This document shows, piece by piece, positions 7,258-16,294 of a stretch of 61,373 nt of DNA. Source of the stretch: a virus; IMG/VR virus record IMGVR_UViG_3300019776_000299, positions 1 through 61,373 of that record. The stretch is one strand, 5' to 3'. Every line of letters starts with the position of its first letter. The stretch's first letter is position 1. Under the pieces are notes generated by a model, which saw only the letters and a program-made list of their open reading frames with translations, was not told where the DNA came from and did no database searches. The position numbers were made by a program, and so were the translations under genes.

Positions 7258-7576
7258 GTATGATAACACGAACAGCGGCGCGCTGTTCCAGAACGACAGG
7301 AAGACCAAGAACAGCCACCCCGACTTCAAGGGGCAATGCACCATCAAGACGCCTGACGGTGAGCTTGTTGAGTTCTGGGTTAGTGGCTGGGAGAAGACTG
7401 GCCGCAAGGGCCCTTTCTTGTCCTTGGCTTTCACCCCGAAAGATGAAGCAGGGGAGCGCGAAGAACGCCCCGCCGCTCAGAAGAGCAGCCTGTTTGGCAA
7501 GCGCAGTGCTGAGGCCGCCCAGCCCGCTCAGAAGACTTCTGAGGCCGAGCTTGACGACGAAGTCCCTTTTAGTTAG
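7250..7576 (+). CDS. SSB-like protein with acidic C-terminal tail
   Basis: A 108-residue protein. Residues 10-65 form one small beta-rich domain (HPDFKGQCTIKTPDGELVEF, then VSGWEKTGRKGPFLSLAF) of OB-like appearance. A linker and an acidic C-terminus LDDEVPFS follow, closely like the DDDIPF tail by which SSB recruits partners. It follows the ERF gene with overlap. Together these support single-stranded-DNA binding during annealing, although the domain is shorter than classical SSB. Confidence 0.75.
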   Translation: MAEYDNTNSGALFQNDRKTKNSHPDFKGQCTIKTPDGELVEFWVSGWEKTGRKGPFLSLAFTPKDEAGEREERPAAQKSSLFGKRSAEAAQPAQKTSEAELDDEVPFS

Positions 7577-7611
7577 CCTTCGGGGGTAAACTCCCAGCCC
7601 CGGAGGATAGA

Positions 7612-8085
7612 ATGGGAACCAAACTTTGCACTTCTTGCTTTGTCGAGAAAGACCCTGAAGCTAATTTTTACAAACACTTTCAAATGGCTGACGGGTATCT
7701 CAACAAATGCAAGGAGTGCGTAAAAAACAGGGTTAGCAAGTACAGAGAAGCAAACCTAGAGCAGTGTAGGAAGTACGACAAAAAACGCTATCTTGAACAG
7801 CCGCACAGAAAAGAAGACTTGAGGCGTTCGTATGATAATTGGGTATCTAAAAATCCTGATGGGCCAACAGTTGTATGCAGAGAATGGCGCAAAAGAAACC
7901 CTGAAAAATACAAAGCTCAAAATACCGTTAACAACGCGATAAGAGATGGGAAGCTGCAAAGACAAAAATGCATGATATGCGGCGGGAAAGCCCACGCTCA
8001 TCATGAGGATTATTCCAAACCTTTGGATATTGTTTGGCTTTGCCCGGTCCATCACTCTGAACTTCACAGGACACGAAGAGCATGA
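7612..8085 (+). CDS. HNH-like endonuclease with N-terminal zinc knuckle
   Basis: A 157-residue protein with two parts. Residues 5-45 hold CTSCFVEK and CKECVKN, a zinc-binding recognition knuckle common in phage endonucleases. Residues 120-155 hold CMICGG, AHAHHEDYSKPLDIVWLCP and HHSELH, an HNH-type metal site. Codon use and base composition are more A/T-rich than in the flanking SSB-like gene. It is the second homing-type insertion of this operon and overlaps the next gene by ATGA. Confidence 0.85.
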   Translation: MGTKLCTSCFVEKDPEANFYKHFQMADGYLNKCKECVKNRVSKYREANLEQCRKYDKKRYLEQPHRKEDLRRSYDNWVSKNPDGPTVVCREWRKRNPEKYKAQNTVNNAIRDGKLQRQKCMICGGKAHAHHEDYSKPLDIVWLCPVHHSELHRTRRA

Positions 8086-8327
8086 ATTACGCTGAAAATC
8101 CCGCCGCCGAAAACGGTGACGTGGCGTCCCGCGACAACGATATGTGGGATGTCATGCACTACAAGACTGATCGCAAGGGCCGCACCAATTGGCTCAAGAT
8201 CGGGCGCGCATGGGCCAAGCCTGACGGCGACAACATCACGCTGAAGCTGTTTGCGCTTCCCGTTCCCAACATTGATGGCGAGGTCATTTTGAGCCTTGTC
8301 TTCAACGATAGTCGCAAGGCTGGATGA
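8082..8327 (+). CDS. Small conserved phage protein of the recombination operon
   Basis: An 81-residue protein with a disordered start and a beta-rich core (MWDVMHYKTDRKGRTNWLKIGRAWAK broken by charged residues, then LKLFALPVPN and EVILSLVF). The pattern recalls small phage proteins located beside SSB genes. Overlaps at both ends (ATGA) place it in one translational unit with its neighbours. Function unknown. Confidence 0.7.
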   Translation: MNYAENPAAENGDVASRDNDMWDVMHYKTDRKGRTNWLKIGRAWAKPDGDNITLKLFALPVPNIDGEVILSLVFNDSRKAG

Positions 8328-8665
8328 GCAAGCGTCTTGTAACAGACGAAATGATGGAGGAGGTGCTAAACTACTTGGCAACCTCCTCCGAACACATTGC
8401 CGCCGCACGCGCGAACCGCATCCGGGCAGAGTTCAAGCGCAAGCGCATCAGGGCCAAGCTGATACTGGAGAGCAACCAGTCTTCCGCAATCGCGCGCGAA
8501 GCTTGGGCTGAGGCACACGCCCTGTATCATGAGGCGTGCGAGGAAGAGGTTCTTGCGGTAGAGGCGGATGAGCTTGCCCGCGCAGAGCGCAACAAGGCTG
8601 ATGCAGTATTGGAAGCATGGAGGACTGAAAACGCCAACCACAGGGCGGGTCAAAACTTCAGATGA
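8324..8665 (+). CDS. Helical conserved phage protein (AAARANRI family)
   Basis: A 113-residue, almost wholly helical, charged protein. The pattern EHIAAARANRIRAEFKRKR ... SAIAREAWAEAH ... ERNKADAVLEAWRTENANHR matches a family common in phages and prophages, usually beside annealing proteins and exonucleases. Function is unknown. It overlaps both neighbours by ATGA. Confidence 0.75.
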   Translation: MSKRLVTDEMMEEVLNYLATSSEHIAAARANRIRAEFKRKRIRAKLILESNQSSAIAREAWAEAHALYHEACEEEVLAVEADELARAERNKADAVLEAWRTENANHRAGQNFR

Positions 8666-9144
8666 ACAAAAACAGCACGAAAGCTTTTCTTGAGAGGCTT
8701 GATAAGTCGCGCCATTCTGTGTTCTTGGTTGCAGAGTATCTCCACAAAGCCGGATATAATATTCACATACCCGCTTTTGACTACAGGCCGCTCAATAGTA
8801 ATTGGGAGGACCACACAGATAACGGCGATATGTACATATGGAAAGAACAGGACAAGCAGCACAGAGTTGACGTAAAGCACAGAAATATAGACTTCACAAC
8901 CAAAGATGATTTCCCGTTTGGGGAGATTTTTGTTTCAGACATTCGGGCGATAGAGCGCGCCAACCCGCTCCCCCTCGCCTACATAGTAGTAAATAATTCA
9001 TGCACGCACATAGGCGTTGTGTGGTGGAAAACAAAGCCGCACTGGATTTCAAAAACAGTGTTCGCAAAAAACACAGACATGGTTGTTACGGCTATGGCGT
9101 GCCCGATACAGCACGTAGACTTCAGGAGCCTCAAAAATGGTTGA
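8662..9144 (+). CDS. Possible PD-(D/E)XK-fold nuclease
   Basis: A 160-residue A/T-rich gene. The segment GDMYIWKEQDKQHRVDVKH contains an acidic residue followed by a strand with DVK, compatible with a PD-(D/E)XK active site. It is followed by alternating hydrophobic strands (AYIVVNNSCTHIGVVWW). The position at the end of a recombination operon would suit an exonuclease or junction nuclease. No further family match is evident, so this is a fold-level suggestion only. Confidence 0.5.
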   Translation: MNKNSTKAFLERLDKSRHSVFLVAEYLHKAGYNIHIPAFDYRPLNSNWEDHTDNGDMYIWKEQDKQHRVDVKHRNIDFTTKDDFPFGEIFVSDIRAIERANPLPLAYIVVNNSCTHIGVVWWKTKPHWISKTVFAKNTDMVVTAMACPIQHVDFRSLKNG

Positions 9145-9493
9145 GGACGTTGGCACTACCGCGCGCGGCCACCTGTCTACACGCCGCAAGCTGGCAATAT
9201 GGGAGCGTGAGAAAGGGGTCTGCATGATGTGCGGGTGCAGGCTTCTCCCGGGTAAATTTATCTATGAGCATGTCCGGGCTCTTGAGCTAGGCGGCGAAGA
9301 TACAGACGAAAACATACGCCTTACATGCCTTCCCTGTGCCGGGGAAAAGACGCGCGATGACCACAGGCGTGGAGCAAAGGCAAAGCGCGCAAAAGCCAAG
9401 CATTTGGGCCTTAAGAAAAGCAAGAACCCCCTGCCGGGTAGCAAGGGGTCCAAGTGGAAACGTAAGATGAATGGTGAGATAGTCCCGCGCTAA
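9137..9493 (+). CDS. HNH endonuclease (McrA-like)
   Basis: A 118-residue nuclease with a clear HNH core: CMMCGCRL, then FIYEHVRALELGGEDTDENI, then LTCLPCAGEKTRDDH, giving the two CxxC zinc pairs with His and Asn in the usual spacing. The C-terminus is very basic (KAKRAKAKHLGLKK). This layout occurs in phage nucleases linked to packaging or recombination as well as in homing enzymes. It ends the operon. Its stop overlaps that of the convergent tail-fibre gene. Confidence 0.85.
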   Translation: MVEDVGTTARGHLSTRRKLAIWEREKGVCMMCGCRLLPGKFIYEHVRALELGGEDTDENIRLTCLPCAGEKTRDDHRRGAKAKRAKAKHLGLKKSKNPLPGSKGSKWKRKMNGEIVPR

Positions 9494-10512
9494 ATTTTGA
9501 TGATGTAATTCAGGATGATTGTGGGCTGGACGTTGTTGTGAGCACCGCCACCGCCCGTTGAGGCCGAAGTCGTCGCCGAGCCAACTCCAGTATAGTAACG
9601 CCCGCCGCCAGAACTGAAATTACCTTCGCTGCCGCTGATGTTGTGCGTGTGGGCTGGCATCTGCGCGGTGGTCAATGTGTGCGTTTCAAGGCCGCCTGCC
9701 CCGCCAAGAACATCCCCATCCACGCCGCCAGCTAGGCCAGTGAGGCGATTAGCGGAAGTACCACCCATGTCATCCTGACCAGCGACAACACGGCCACGCA
9801 AATCGGGAAGAGCAAATGTGTTTACGCCATCTCCTGCTCCATAAGTCGTTCCAATGGCCGCAAAAAGAGCAGCATATGTGACACGGGAAACTGTTTGGCC
9901 GAAAGCAAACAACCACCCAGTTGGTTCTGTAGAGCCAGCATACGGCATAACTGAGCCAGTGGGGATTGAAACAGCCACGGGCAAATCAGCCCAAGATGGG
10001 GCTAAAGCTGAACCGCCAGAAGTAAGAACTTGTCCCAAAGTGCCATAATTTGCACCCCCCGCGCCTAGTGGGCCATATGTATCAAATGCGCGAGTGTTTT
10101 TAATTTCAACCACTGTCTGCATTGTATTTGCGACAGAACCAGACGAACTGACGGGAGCAGTACGGAACAAAAAGCTGCCAGAACCGCCAGTGCCAGTTCC
10201 GTTGATCGCGTCAAACTGGATATTGGAGCCAGCTACGTTCGTGCCAGTACGGGCTGCTCCGCGAATGGTCGGGGCATTTACAGTGCCAGTTCCATCGCCA
10301 GAGCCAAGGATGACGGTGCCGCCAGCAATCAGGGTGCCGCCTACGTTGGCAGTCTTGCCAGTTCCCACATTGATCCCGACAGACGGGCCCGCACCGCTTG
10401 CGGCAAACAGGTCATCAATCAGCGTGAAGTCAGTGTTGAGCGTACTGCCCCAGCCAGTGTCTACGTTAGGCGTGGGAAGCGTGAGGCCAAGATTTGGGGT
10501 TGTCGTGGGCAT
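9490..10512 (-). CDS. Tail fibre with tail-collar domain
   Basis: A 340-residue protein beginning PNLGLTLPTPNVDTGWG, a usual start for short fibres that attach to the tail. Residues 60-175 are Gly/Thr-rich beta repeats. Residues 185-250 match the phage tail collar domain (PTGSVMPYAG, EPTGWLFAFGQ, YGAGDGVNTFALPDLRGR). The end is His/Gly-rich (MPAHTHNISGS). It probably forms trimeric receptor-binding fibres. It is the last gene of the late transcript and abuts the ejection-protein gene. Confidence 0.85.
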   Translation of the reverse strand: MPTTTPNLGLTLPTPNVDTGWGSTLNTDFTLIDDLFAASGAGPSVGINVGTGKTANVGGTLIAGGTVILGSGDGTGTVNAPTIRGAARTGTNVAGSNIQFDAINGTGTGGSGSFLFRTAPVSSSGSVANTMQTVVEIKNTRAFDTYGPLGAGGANYGTLGQVLTSGGSALAPSWADLPVAVSIPTGSVMPYAGSTEPTGWLFAFGQTVSRVTYAALFAAIGTTYGAGDGVNTFALPDLRGRVVAGQDDMGGTSANRLTGLAGGVDGDVLGGAGGLETHTLTTAQMPAHTHNISGSEGNFSSGGGRYYTGVGSATTSASTGGGGAHNNVQPTIILNYIIKI

Positions 10513-12692
10513 TAGGTCCTCTTCGCAATGTGAAGGGCTGTTGCGATGGCATCGTCAGGCAGAGATAGCATGTTCGCAGTCTTCTGCGAAAGCAGCGTGC
10601 GCACACGTTTTACTTCGGCACTAATGGGGCTGGTTTTTACCCGGCCACCAGACTTGCGCTCCTGACGGGGAACAATCTTGAAGTCGGCGTCTTCAGTGTC
10701 GCCAGCCTCACCAGCGGCATACACGCCGCCACGCTTGGTCGCGGATGTAAGCCTATCAATAACAGTTTTTATAACCGTTGGCGGGTGGCGCTCCAAGGCG
10801 GCGAAAGTGCGCGGGTCCTTGCTGGAGATAGCCTTAAGGATTTCCTCAGAGACGCGCGCCTCATAGGCATTCTTGGCGGCACCAAGGAGCTTCTTGGCAG
10901 TAAACGCCAACCCAGCGCCGCCAATACCAATCGCAGTTCCAACGGTAATCGGATGCTGGATGATGTTAGCGACCTGAGGAAGGTTCTGAAGAAGTTTTTC
11001 ACCGCCGAAAGCAAGACCAGCACCCACGCCAACGGCGGCGGGGAACCCGATCCTGCCCCTTCCGGCTTGCGGGCCGACAACCTCAGGGACCACAGGGGCA
11101 ACGCCCTCGTTCACGATCTTCTGAAGCTGTATCTGGTTGCCCAGACGCATGGCGGGATCGGGACCAAGAATGCTTTCAATCTTTTCGTACATCTTGGGGT
11201 TAGAACCGTCGAACCAAGATGTGACTTTGTTAATCTGATTGCTAAGCGCAGCGTCCTTGATGTTGGCAAGAAGACCAACGCGGAACTGTTCCTTTTGTGT
11301 CGGGCTATAACGGGCATATGCCGCCCGCACGTCACGTAGTTTCAGAGGGTCAGCCGTTCTGGCAAACTTGTATCCCGCTTCAAGGGCGTTATTCGCTCCG
11401 AAGACCTCTGACGCATCGTCGCGGATGGCTTTGTAAACGGAATTGCCAGACGGATCACGCGCAGCCGCATTGTCCAAGGCTTCACGAAGTGCGTTTGCCG
11501 CAGCTTTGTAGTCATTGCCGCGAACGCTGTCTCCAGCCTCAAACGCCGCTGTCGCCTTGTTCCTTACATCGCGATACACCTCATCAAGATACTTCAAGGA
11601 AGGTGCATTAAAGGGCTGGATATTAAGCGTCCCCCGCGCGCCGTAGATCGGCGGCGGCTGTTCACCGCGATTGACTGCGCCCTCAGCACGCTCTTTCAGG
11701 ATGTTCCTGAAGATGGGGCGTCCTTCCAAAATATTTTTAATCTCAGGGGAGAAAACGCTCTGATGCTGTGGCATCGACATGACTTGCTTGTAAGCAGGGT
11801 CATTCGTTTTCTTGATAAGCTCAAGGGCAGCCTGAAATTCATCGCCAGTGGCGATCTGCTTCCCGGCAATCTCATCGACTGTCTGACCAATGTAAGCGCC
11901 AGTGTCGCGCGCACGCTCAGCCATTTGCTGCGCAATCTGGACAGCAGGGGCGCGATCCGGGGCCTTGGCCGCAGCCTCCTCAACAAGGCCGCGCATAGAC
12001 GGCCCCGCAGACAGGTCATAGGCGCTCACAGGAACGCCCTCTGCGGCTAGAGACGCCAATTCCTCAGGCGTTGCACCGGGCTGGACGCGCGGCCCAAATT
12101 GAGTGCGGCGCGCAGGATCAAGCCCGCGAACCTTGCCAGTTTCAACGTCCTCTCCAATCGCAGACGCGATACGGCGGCGGGCCGCAGTTTCGGTCAAAGG
12201 CATGGCCTTGCCAAATACCGTTCCCGGCATGGCGAAACTGGAGAACTTAAGGCTTTCAGCGATTGCTTCAGGGCGCACATTACCCTGAACGTCAAACATG
12301 GGGACCTCGCCCGTCATGAGCTTGCGCGGCGCGGCAACAGCTTCCTTGCCAGCCTGATAAAGCTGACCGGGGAGTTCGCTGACCCTGAACTTGCCCTGAC
12401 CACCAAGCGCCTCCGGGGCCATGTAGCTCACAACATCGCGGACGTTCGCGGCGGTGTCAGATGCGATCTGGCCCGCACTGCGCGGATCGCCGCGCTGCTG
12501 GAGCATGGCGCGTTTTGCAGCTTCAAGCTCCTCAGGGTAATACCCAAGCTCCTGCGGCGTCTTTACAGGCGCTCCAGTTGATGGGGAAACAGCCTCAAAG
12601 CCCATTTCACTAGGCGAGACAAAATCCGTGCGAGGGCCAAACTGCTCAGGCGCTTCAAAGCCAAAGTCAGAAGGCTTTAGAATGTCATCCAT
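10512..12692 (-). CDS. Large internal virion (ejection) protein with two membrane-like segments
   Basis: A 726-residue protein. The N-terminus repeats short PSDFGFE/PSEMGFE/PQELGYY units. The long centre is helical with Ala, Gln and Arg. Around residues 545-610 two Gly/Ala-rich hydrophobic stretches occur (FPAAVGVGAGLAFGG and TVGTAIGIGGAGLAF), which could enter a membrane during DNA ejection. Near the C-terminus the hinge RKSGGRVKT is followed by a short helix, a pattern shared with other virion proteins here. It lies with the nozzle and S74 genes. The role is inferred from position and composition. Confidence 0.65.
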   Translation of the reverse strand: MDDILKPSDFGFEAPEQFGPRTDFVSPSEMGFEAVSPSTGAPVKTPQELGYYPEELEAAKRAMLQQRGDPRSAGQIASDTAANVRDVVSYMAPEALGGQGKFRVSELPGQLYQAGKEAVAAPRKLMTGEVPMFDVQGNVRPEAIAESLKFSSFAMPGTVFGKAMPLTETAARRRIASAIGEDVETGKVRGLDPARRTQFGPRVQPGATPEELASLAAEGVPVSAYDLSAGPSMRGLVEEAAAKAPDRAPAVQIAQQMAERARDTGAYIGQTVDEIAGKQIATGDEFQAALELIKKTNDPAYKQVMSMPQHQSVFSPEIKNILEGRPIFRNILKERAEGAVNRGEQPPPIYGARGTLNIQPFNAPSLKYLDEVYRDVRNKATAAFEAGDSVRGNDYKAAANALREALDNAAARDPSGNSVYKAIRDDASEVFGANNALEAGYKFARTADPLKLRDVRAAYARYSPTQKEQFRVGLLANIKDAALSNQINKVTSWFDGSNPKMYEKIESILGPDPAMRLGNQIQLQKIVNEGVAPVVPEVVGPQAGRGRIGFPAAVGVGAGLAFGGEKLLQNLPQVANIIQHPITVGTAIGIGGAGLAFTAKKLLGAAKNAYEARVSEEILKAISSKDPRTFAALERHPPTVIKTVIDRLTSATKRGGVYAAGEAGDTEDADFKIVPRQERKSGGRVKTSPISAEVKRVRTLLSQKTANMLSLPDDAIATALHIAKRT

Positions 12693-12694
12693 GG

Positions 12695-15600
12695 TTAGCC
12701 CCCGTACTTTTCTTCATACTGCTCAGGCGTCATGAAGTAGCGATCTTCCCTGTTGCCTGTGAACACTTTAACGCCGCCATCAGCCGTCACGTACTGGTAT
12801 CCCGGCTTAAGCATACTGGACATCGCAGCGCGTTGGTATTCGGGGTCAGAGAAGAACGCATTCCAGTTAATCTCTCCAGCCACAGGGGTGGAAGCGATTG
12901 ACGTTTCAACAAACTGGCTGGAAGGATTGTCCCTGTTCCACTGCATCTCCCACTTGGCGATTTCCTTACGCGAAAGCGGCTTGTCTCCAGCCTGATCAGC
13001 GAACGCCAGCCAATCTGCGGCGCGCTTTGCTTCCATTTCAAGAAGGCCACGCATCGTTCCAACGATGAAGCGGTTAGCCCCCGGCTCAAGGTTAACATCG
13101 CCGTAGCCACGGCTGAACATTTCAAGCTCACTCGCAGCAATCTGAGAGCCAATCTTGCTCTTCAGGTCGCCAGTAAACAGTATCTGCGAGAAGAGCTTGC
13201 GCAGTTCCTGAGTATTCTTCGCCTGCTCAATCAGCTTGGCGTCATTCGTCAGGCCAAGAGAGTTGAGCGCCGTGACAAAGTAAGTCTTGGTGTCCGCGAA
13301 CTGCCCAGTCGGGGTGCGGGCCAAAACATTTGCTGCCTGATCAAGGGTGTTTTTGGCAACGGGGAATGTCTGGATATTAGACTGAGCGCGTTCATTCTGT
13401 TCGCTGGTCGCCTTATAGGCACCTTCGGTCTGAAGCTCAGATACCTTTTCGGCCTGCTGTTGCTCCAGCTTGCCGGGGTACGGGACACGCCCCTGACCGG
13501 GTACATTGAAGTACCCGCGCTCAAAATCCTTGGTGCGGATTTCGTCTGCTTTCTTGCGGTATTCATTCGCAAGTTCAGCGTTAGCGGCAGCTTCAGCCGT
13601 CTTCGCGCGCTGCTCCCAATAATACGGGCTCTGCTGGGGCGGGAGCTTTTCGTAGATAGAACGAAGCTCATCTTCAGCCGGGGCAGGCACCGCCTCTTCC
13701 TCGCCTTCAAGGGTGATTTCTTCTGCCCCATCAGGCGCTGGCATTTCGGCAACCTCAGCGACCTCTTCGCCGCCAACAGGCGGGATCGGCTCAACGCTTA
13801 CTTCGCCAAGATCGGGGGCCTGAACAGGCGGGGCAGACTGAACTTGGCTGTCGAACTCTTCACGCTCAGGAGAACCGGGCGGATATGCGTCATTGATCAT
13901 GCGCATATACTGGGGCGGGACGGGCTGGCCCAATGCCATGTAGTTGCGGATAATCGGCAAAATGAGAGCCGCCAACTGGCGCTGCGCGTTTCGCTCCTGA
14001 ACCTCAACACCCATGCGGCCCGTCTCAGCTTCAAAGCCCTGACGCGCCATGTCAGCCTGCTGTTTGGCAAGCTCACGCTTGTTCTGAAGCGCATTGTAAT
14101 AGGTCTGCATACCCACCTTGCCCGCCTCACCGACATTGACGCCCATGAAGGGGGAGCGCCCAGCCATCATGGCGAAGCTGGCGTTCATGACGGCGGCCCG
14201 CGCCTCAGGTGAAAGGCGGCGGCCCATGACGCGCTCAATCACGCTGGGGTTCTCATCGCTGGCAAAAAGGTTGCCCATCTTGAACCCTTCGTCAGGGCGC
14301 TCTTCAGCGGCAGCCAAACCAGCACCTTCATCAGCCATGGGCTCAGGCGCGGCGGCAAGGCCATCTTCATCCTCGACATACCCGTCAAGGGCGTAACCAT
14401 GGCGGCCAATCACACCGCCACGGGCATATTCATCACCTTCGTCGCTGCCGTACTCGACTTCGCCAAGGTCCTTGTAAACATCCTTCCCACCGGGCAGTTT
14501 GATGCCCATCTTCTCAGCCAACGCCTTTAGGCCGCCGACCTGATCTTTGGTGAGCGGCATCATGTCCTTCCAGCTTTCGGCCAGACCCTCATCCTTGAAC
14601 GGAGGGGGAGCGTCAGGGATGCCACGGCCACCGCTGCCAATTTTGCCTTCCGGCACATAGCCTACAGAAGCATACGGATAAGGTGCCACGCCCCCGCTTG
14701 CAAAGTCATGACGCTGCATCGCTGGCGTCACCAGCCCACCCATGCTGGCCGCTTCTTCTGTGGCGTCCCGGTAATCTACTCCCTTGATGCCGTCGAACTC
14801 GCGGACTGCGCTGGGGCGGCGTGTTTCGACTTCTTGCGCCAGAAGGCCAATTTGCGTCTTAGGATCGCCATTATAGTTATAGCGATAGATGGTCTGACCG
14901 TCATTCAACGTTCCGACAGCTTCAATGTTTTCCTTCACCCTCTCATCAGAGAAGATGCTCCCAACCGCGCCGATAGCGCCAAGCGCCTGAGAACCCCAAG
15001 ACGGGCCCGGAGTGGTCGTGCTGGATGTGCCGCCCGCGCCAGCGCCAAGGCCCTGCGCAATGTTTGCGAAGAACTGGGCCTGCTGATAGGGATACGCCTG
15101 CCTCTGCATCCACTGCTCATAGGCGGCCTGAAGCTGCGCCTGATCAGTAGCCTGCTGCTGCGCACCAGCGGCCAACTGCGCCTGAGCGCCCTGTAGAACA
15201 GAGCCCTGAGCGCCTACGCCAAGGCCAGCCAACTGCTGGCCCATAGCCCCGTAATTCTGCGCCTGCTGTCCAGCAAGCTGCATGGCCTGACCGTAACCCT
15301 GATTGTAAATTCCAGACATGGTCTGCCCAAGACCAAGCTGTTGCTGGCGGGCCATTTCGCCCTGCGCGATCCCAGCCCTGTCGCCACCAAACGCGCCAGC
15401 CTGAATGGCTCCGCTCTTAAGGCCAGACCGCTGCTGGGAGGCACTCTCCATCATGTTCGCGAAAGTCGTGTCAGCAACATCGCGCGTGTATGGAGAGTAA
15501 AACTGGTTGTAAAGTTCAGGCGTAATTCCCTGAGCAGCGCGGCGCGTCAGCCCAATGCCCTCAGAGATGGCTGGCAAAGCCATACCCTGAGAAGCGTCAA

Positions 15601-15778
15601 TGTTGGCAATACCTTGCGTCTGAGAGGGCGTAAGACCCGCCACAAGCTGCCCCTGATACGCCTGATAAGGCTGGGACGTGGCGGAAGTAGCCATATCGAT
15701 AGACTTTTTATAAGCCGCTTGAAATTCAGGCGGAAGACTGAATGACTGCTTTGTTGTCGAACTGCCCTTGCTGCCCAC
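12695..15778 (-). CDS. Large virion protein with an internal S74 (intramolecular chaperone) domain
   Basis: A 1027-residue protein. Residues 1-260 are Gln/Ala/Gly-rich helices. Residues 276-340 match the S74 self-cleaving chaperone: SDERVKENI, then DGQTIYRYNYNGDP, then QIGLLAQEVE. The putative catalytic pair is Ser277 and Lys282. In endosialidase fibres this domain is C-terminal and cleaves itself off. Here about 690 residues follow, with glycine hinges (FASGGVAPYPY, YARGGVIGRHGYA), acidic linkers and a long helical region. If Ser277 acts, the chain would split near residue 276. Its place beside the 726-residue gene suggests an ejected protein. Confidence 0.75.
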   Translation of the reverse strand: MGSKGSSTTKQSFSLPPEFQAAYKKSIDMATSATSQPYQAYQGQLVAGLTPSQTQGIANIDASQGMALPAISEGIGLTRRAAQGITPELYNQFYSPYTRDVADTTFANMMESASQQRSGLKSGAIQAGAFGGDRAGIAQGEMARQQQLGLGQTMSGIYNQGYGQAMQLAGQQAQNYGAMGQQLAGLGVGAQGSVLQGAQAQLAAGAQQQATDQAQLQAAYEQWMQRQAYPYQQAQFFANIAQGLGAGAGGTSSTTTPGPSWGSQALGAIGAVGSIFSDERVKENIEAVGTLNDGQTIYRYNYNGDPKTQIGLLAQEVETRRPSAVREFDGIKGVDYRDATEEAASMGGLVTPAMQRHDFASGGVAPYPYASVGYVPEGKIGSGGRGIPDAPPPFKDEGLAESWKDMMPLTKDQVGGLKALAEKMGIKLPGGKDVYKDLGEVEYGSDEGDEYARGGVIGRHGYALDGYVEDEDGLAAAPEPMADEGAGLAAAEERPDEGFKMGNLFASDENPSVIERVMGRRLSPEARAAVMNASFAMMAGRSPFMGVNVGEAGKVGMQTYYNALQNKRELAKQQADMARQGFEAETGRMGVEVQERNAQRQLAALILPIIRNYMALGQPVPPQYMRMINDAYPPGSPEREEFDSQVQSAPPVQAPDLGEVSVEPIPPVGGEEVAEVAEMPAPDGAEEITLEGEEEAVPAPAEDELRSIYEKLPPQQSPYYWEQRAKTAEAAANAELANEYRKKADEIRTKDFERGYFNVPGQGRVPYPGKLEQQQAEKVSELQTEGAYKATSEQNERAQSNIQTFPVAKNTLDQAANVLARTPTGQFADTKTYFVTALNSLGLTNDAKLIEQAKNTQELRKLFSQILFTGDLKSKIGSQIAASELEMFSRGYGDVNLEPGANRFIVGTMRGLLEMEAKRAADWLAFADQAGDKPLSRKEIAKWEMQWNRDNPSSQFVETSIASTPVAGEINWNAFFSDPEYQRAAMSSMLKPGYQYVTADGGVKVFTGNREDRYFMTPEQYEEKYGG

Positions 15779-15790
15779 GCCAGTCTCCTG

Positions 15791-16285
15791 TTAGTTCAAA
15801 ATCTCTTGCTCAGGCACAGTTCCTGTCTTGATACCGTACAGGAAAAATGCTCCAGAAGGAGCGCCGAATTGCCGTTCGTAAAGCCGCGTTTTGGCGTCAG
15901 TGCGAGAATTGCTTAGTATGCCGATCATCAGGGGCAGTTCCAATTCTTCGCTCACCTTCTTGGCGAACTCCACTAATTTGCGCGCCCTGCCTCCCTTGGC
16001 CGCGCGGTAGTCAGGGTGAACATAAACACACATTTCCTCAAGAAACATGGCGTCAGAATACCAATACTCTGAAATCCTCAGGAGGACCAGACCTTCGATA
16101 TGTTCCTTCGACCCGATAACGCCGCAAATACCGCCATGCTGGTGCAGGGAAGGGCGCACCATCCCGCGAACTTTGTCCTCGTTCATCTTGAAGACGCCGT
16201 TCTCCTTGTTAACAAGGCGGGCAAGATGCATGATGCCCTCTTCGTCTTCAGGGTTAGCAACTCTTACCTTCACATTATCGTCCAT
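15791..16285 (-). CDS. GNAT-fold acetyltransferase
   Basis: A 164-residue protein with GNAT layout: an N-terminal strand-helix (VRVANPEDEEGIMHLARLV), a central strand (EHIEGLVLLRISEYWYS), the acetyl-CoA strand-loop-helix (FLEEMCVYVHPDYRAAKGGR, then ARKLVEFAKK), and a C-terminal YERQFGA. The acceptor is unknown. It lies inside the virion gene block, so it may modify a virion or host protein, or simply be carried in the late transcript. Confidence 0.8.
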   Translation of the reverse strand: MDDNVKVRVANPEDEEGIMHLARLVNKENGVFKMNEDKVRGMVRPSLHQHGGICGVIGSKEHIEGLVLLRISEYWYSDAMFLEEMCVYVHPDYRAAKGGRARKLVEFAKKVSEELELPLMIGILSNSRTDAKTRLYERQFGAPSGAFFLYGIKTGTVPEQEILN

Positions 16286-16294
16286 GTTTCTCCC

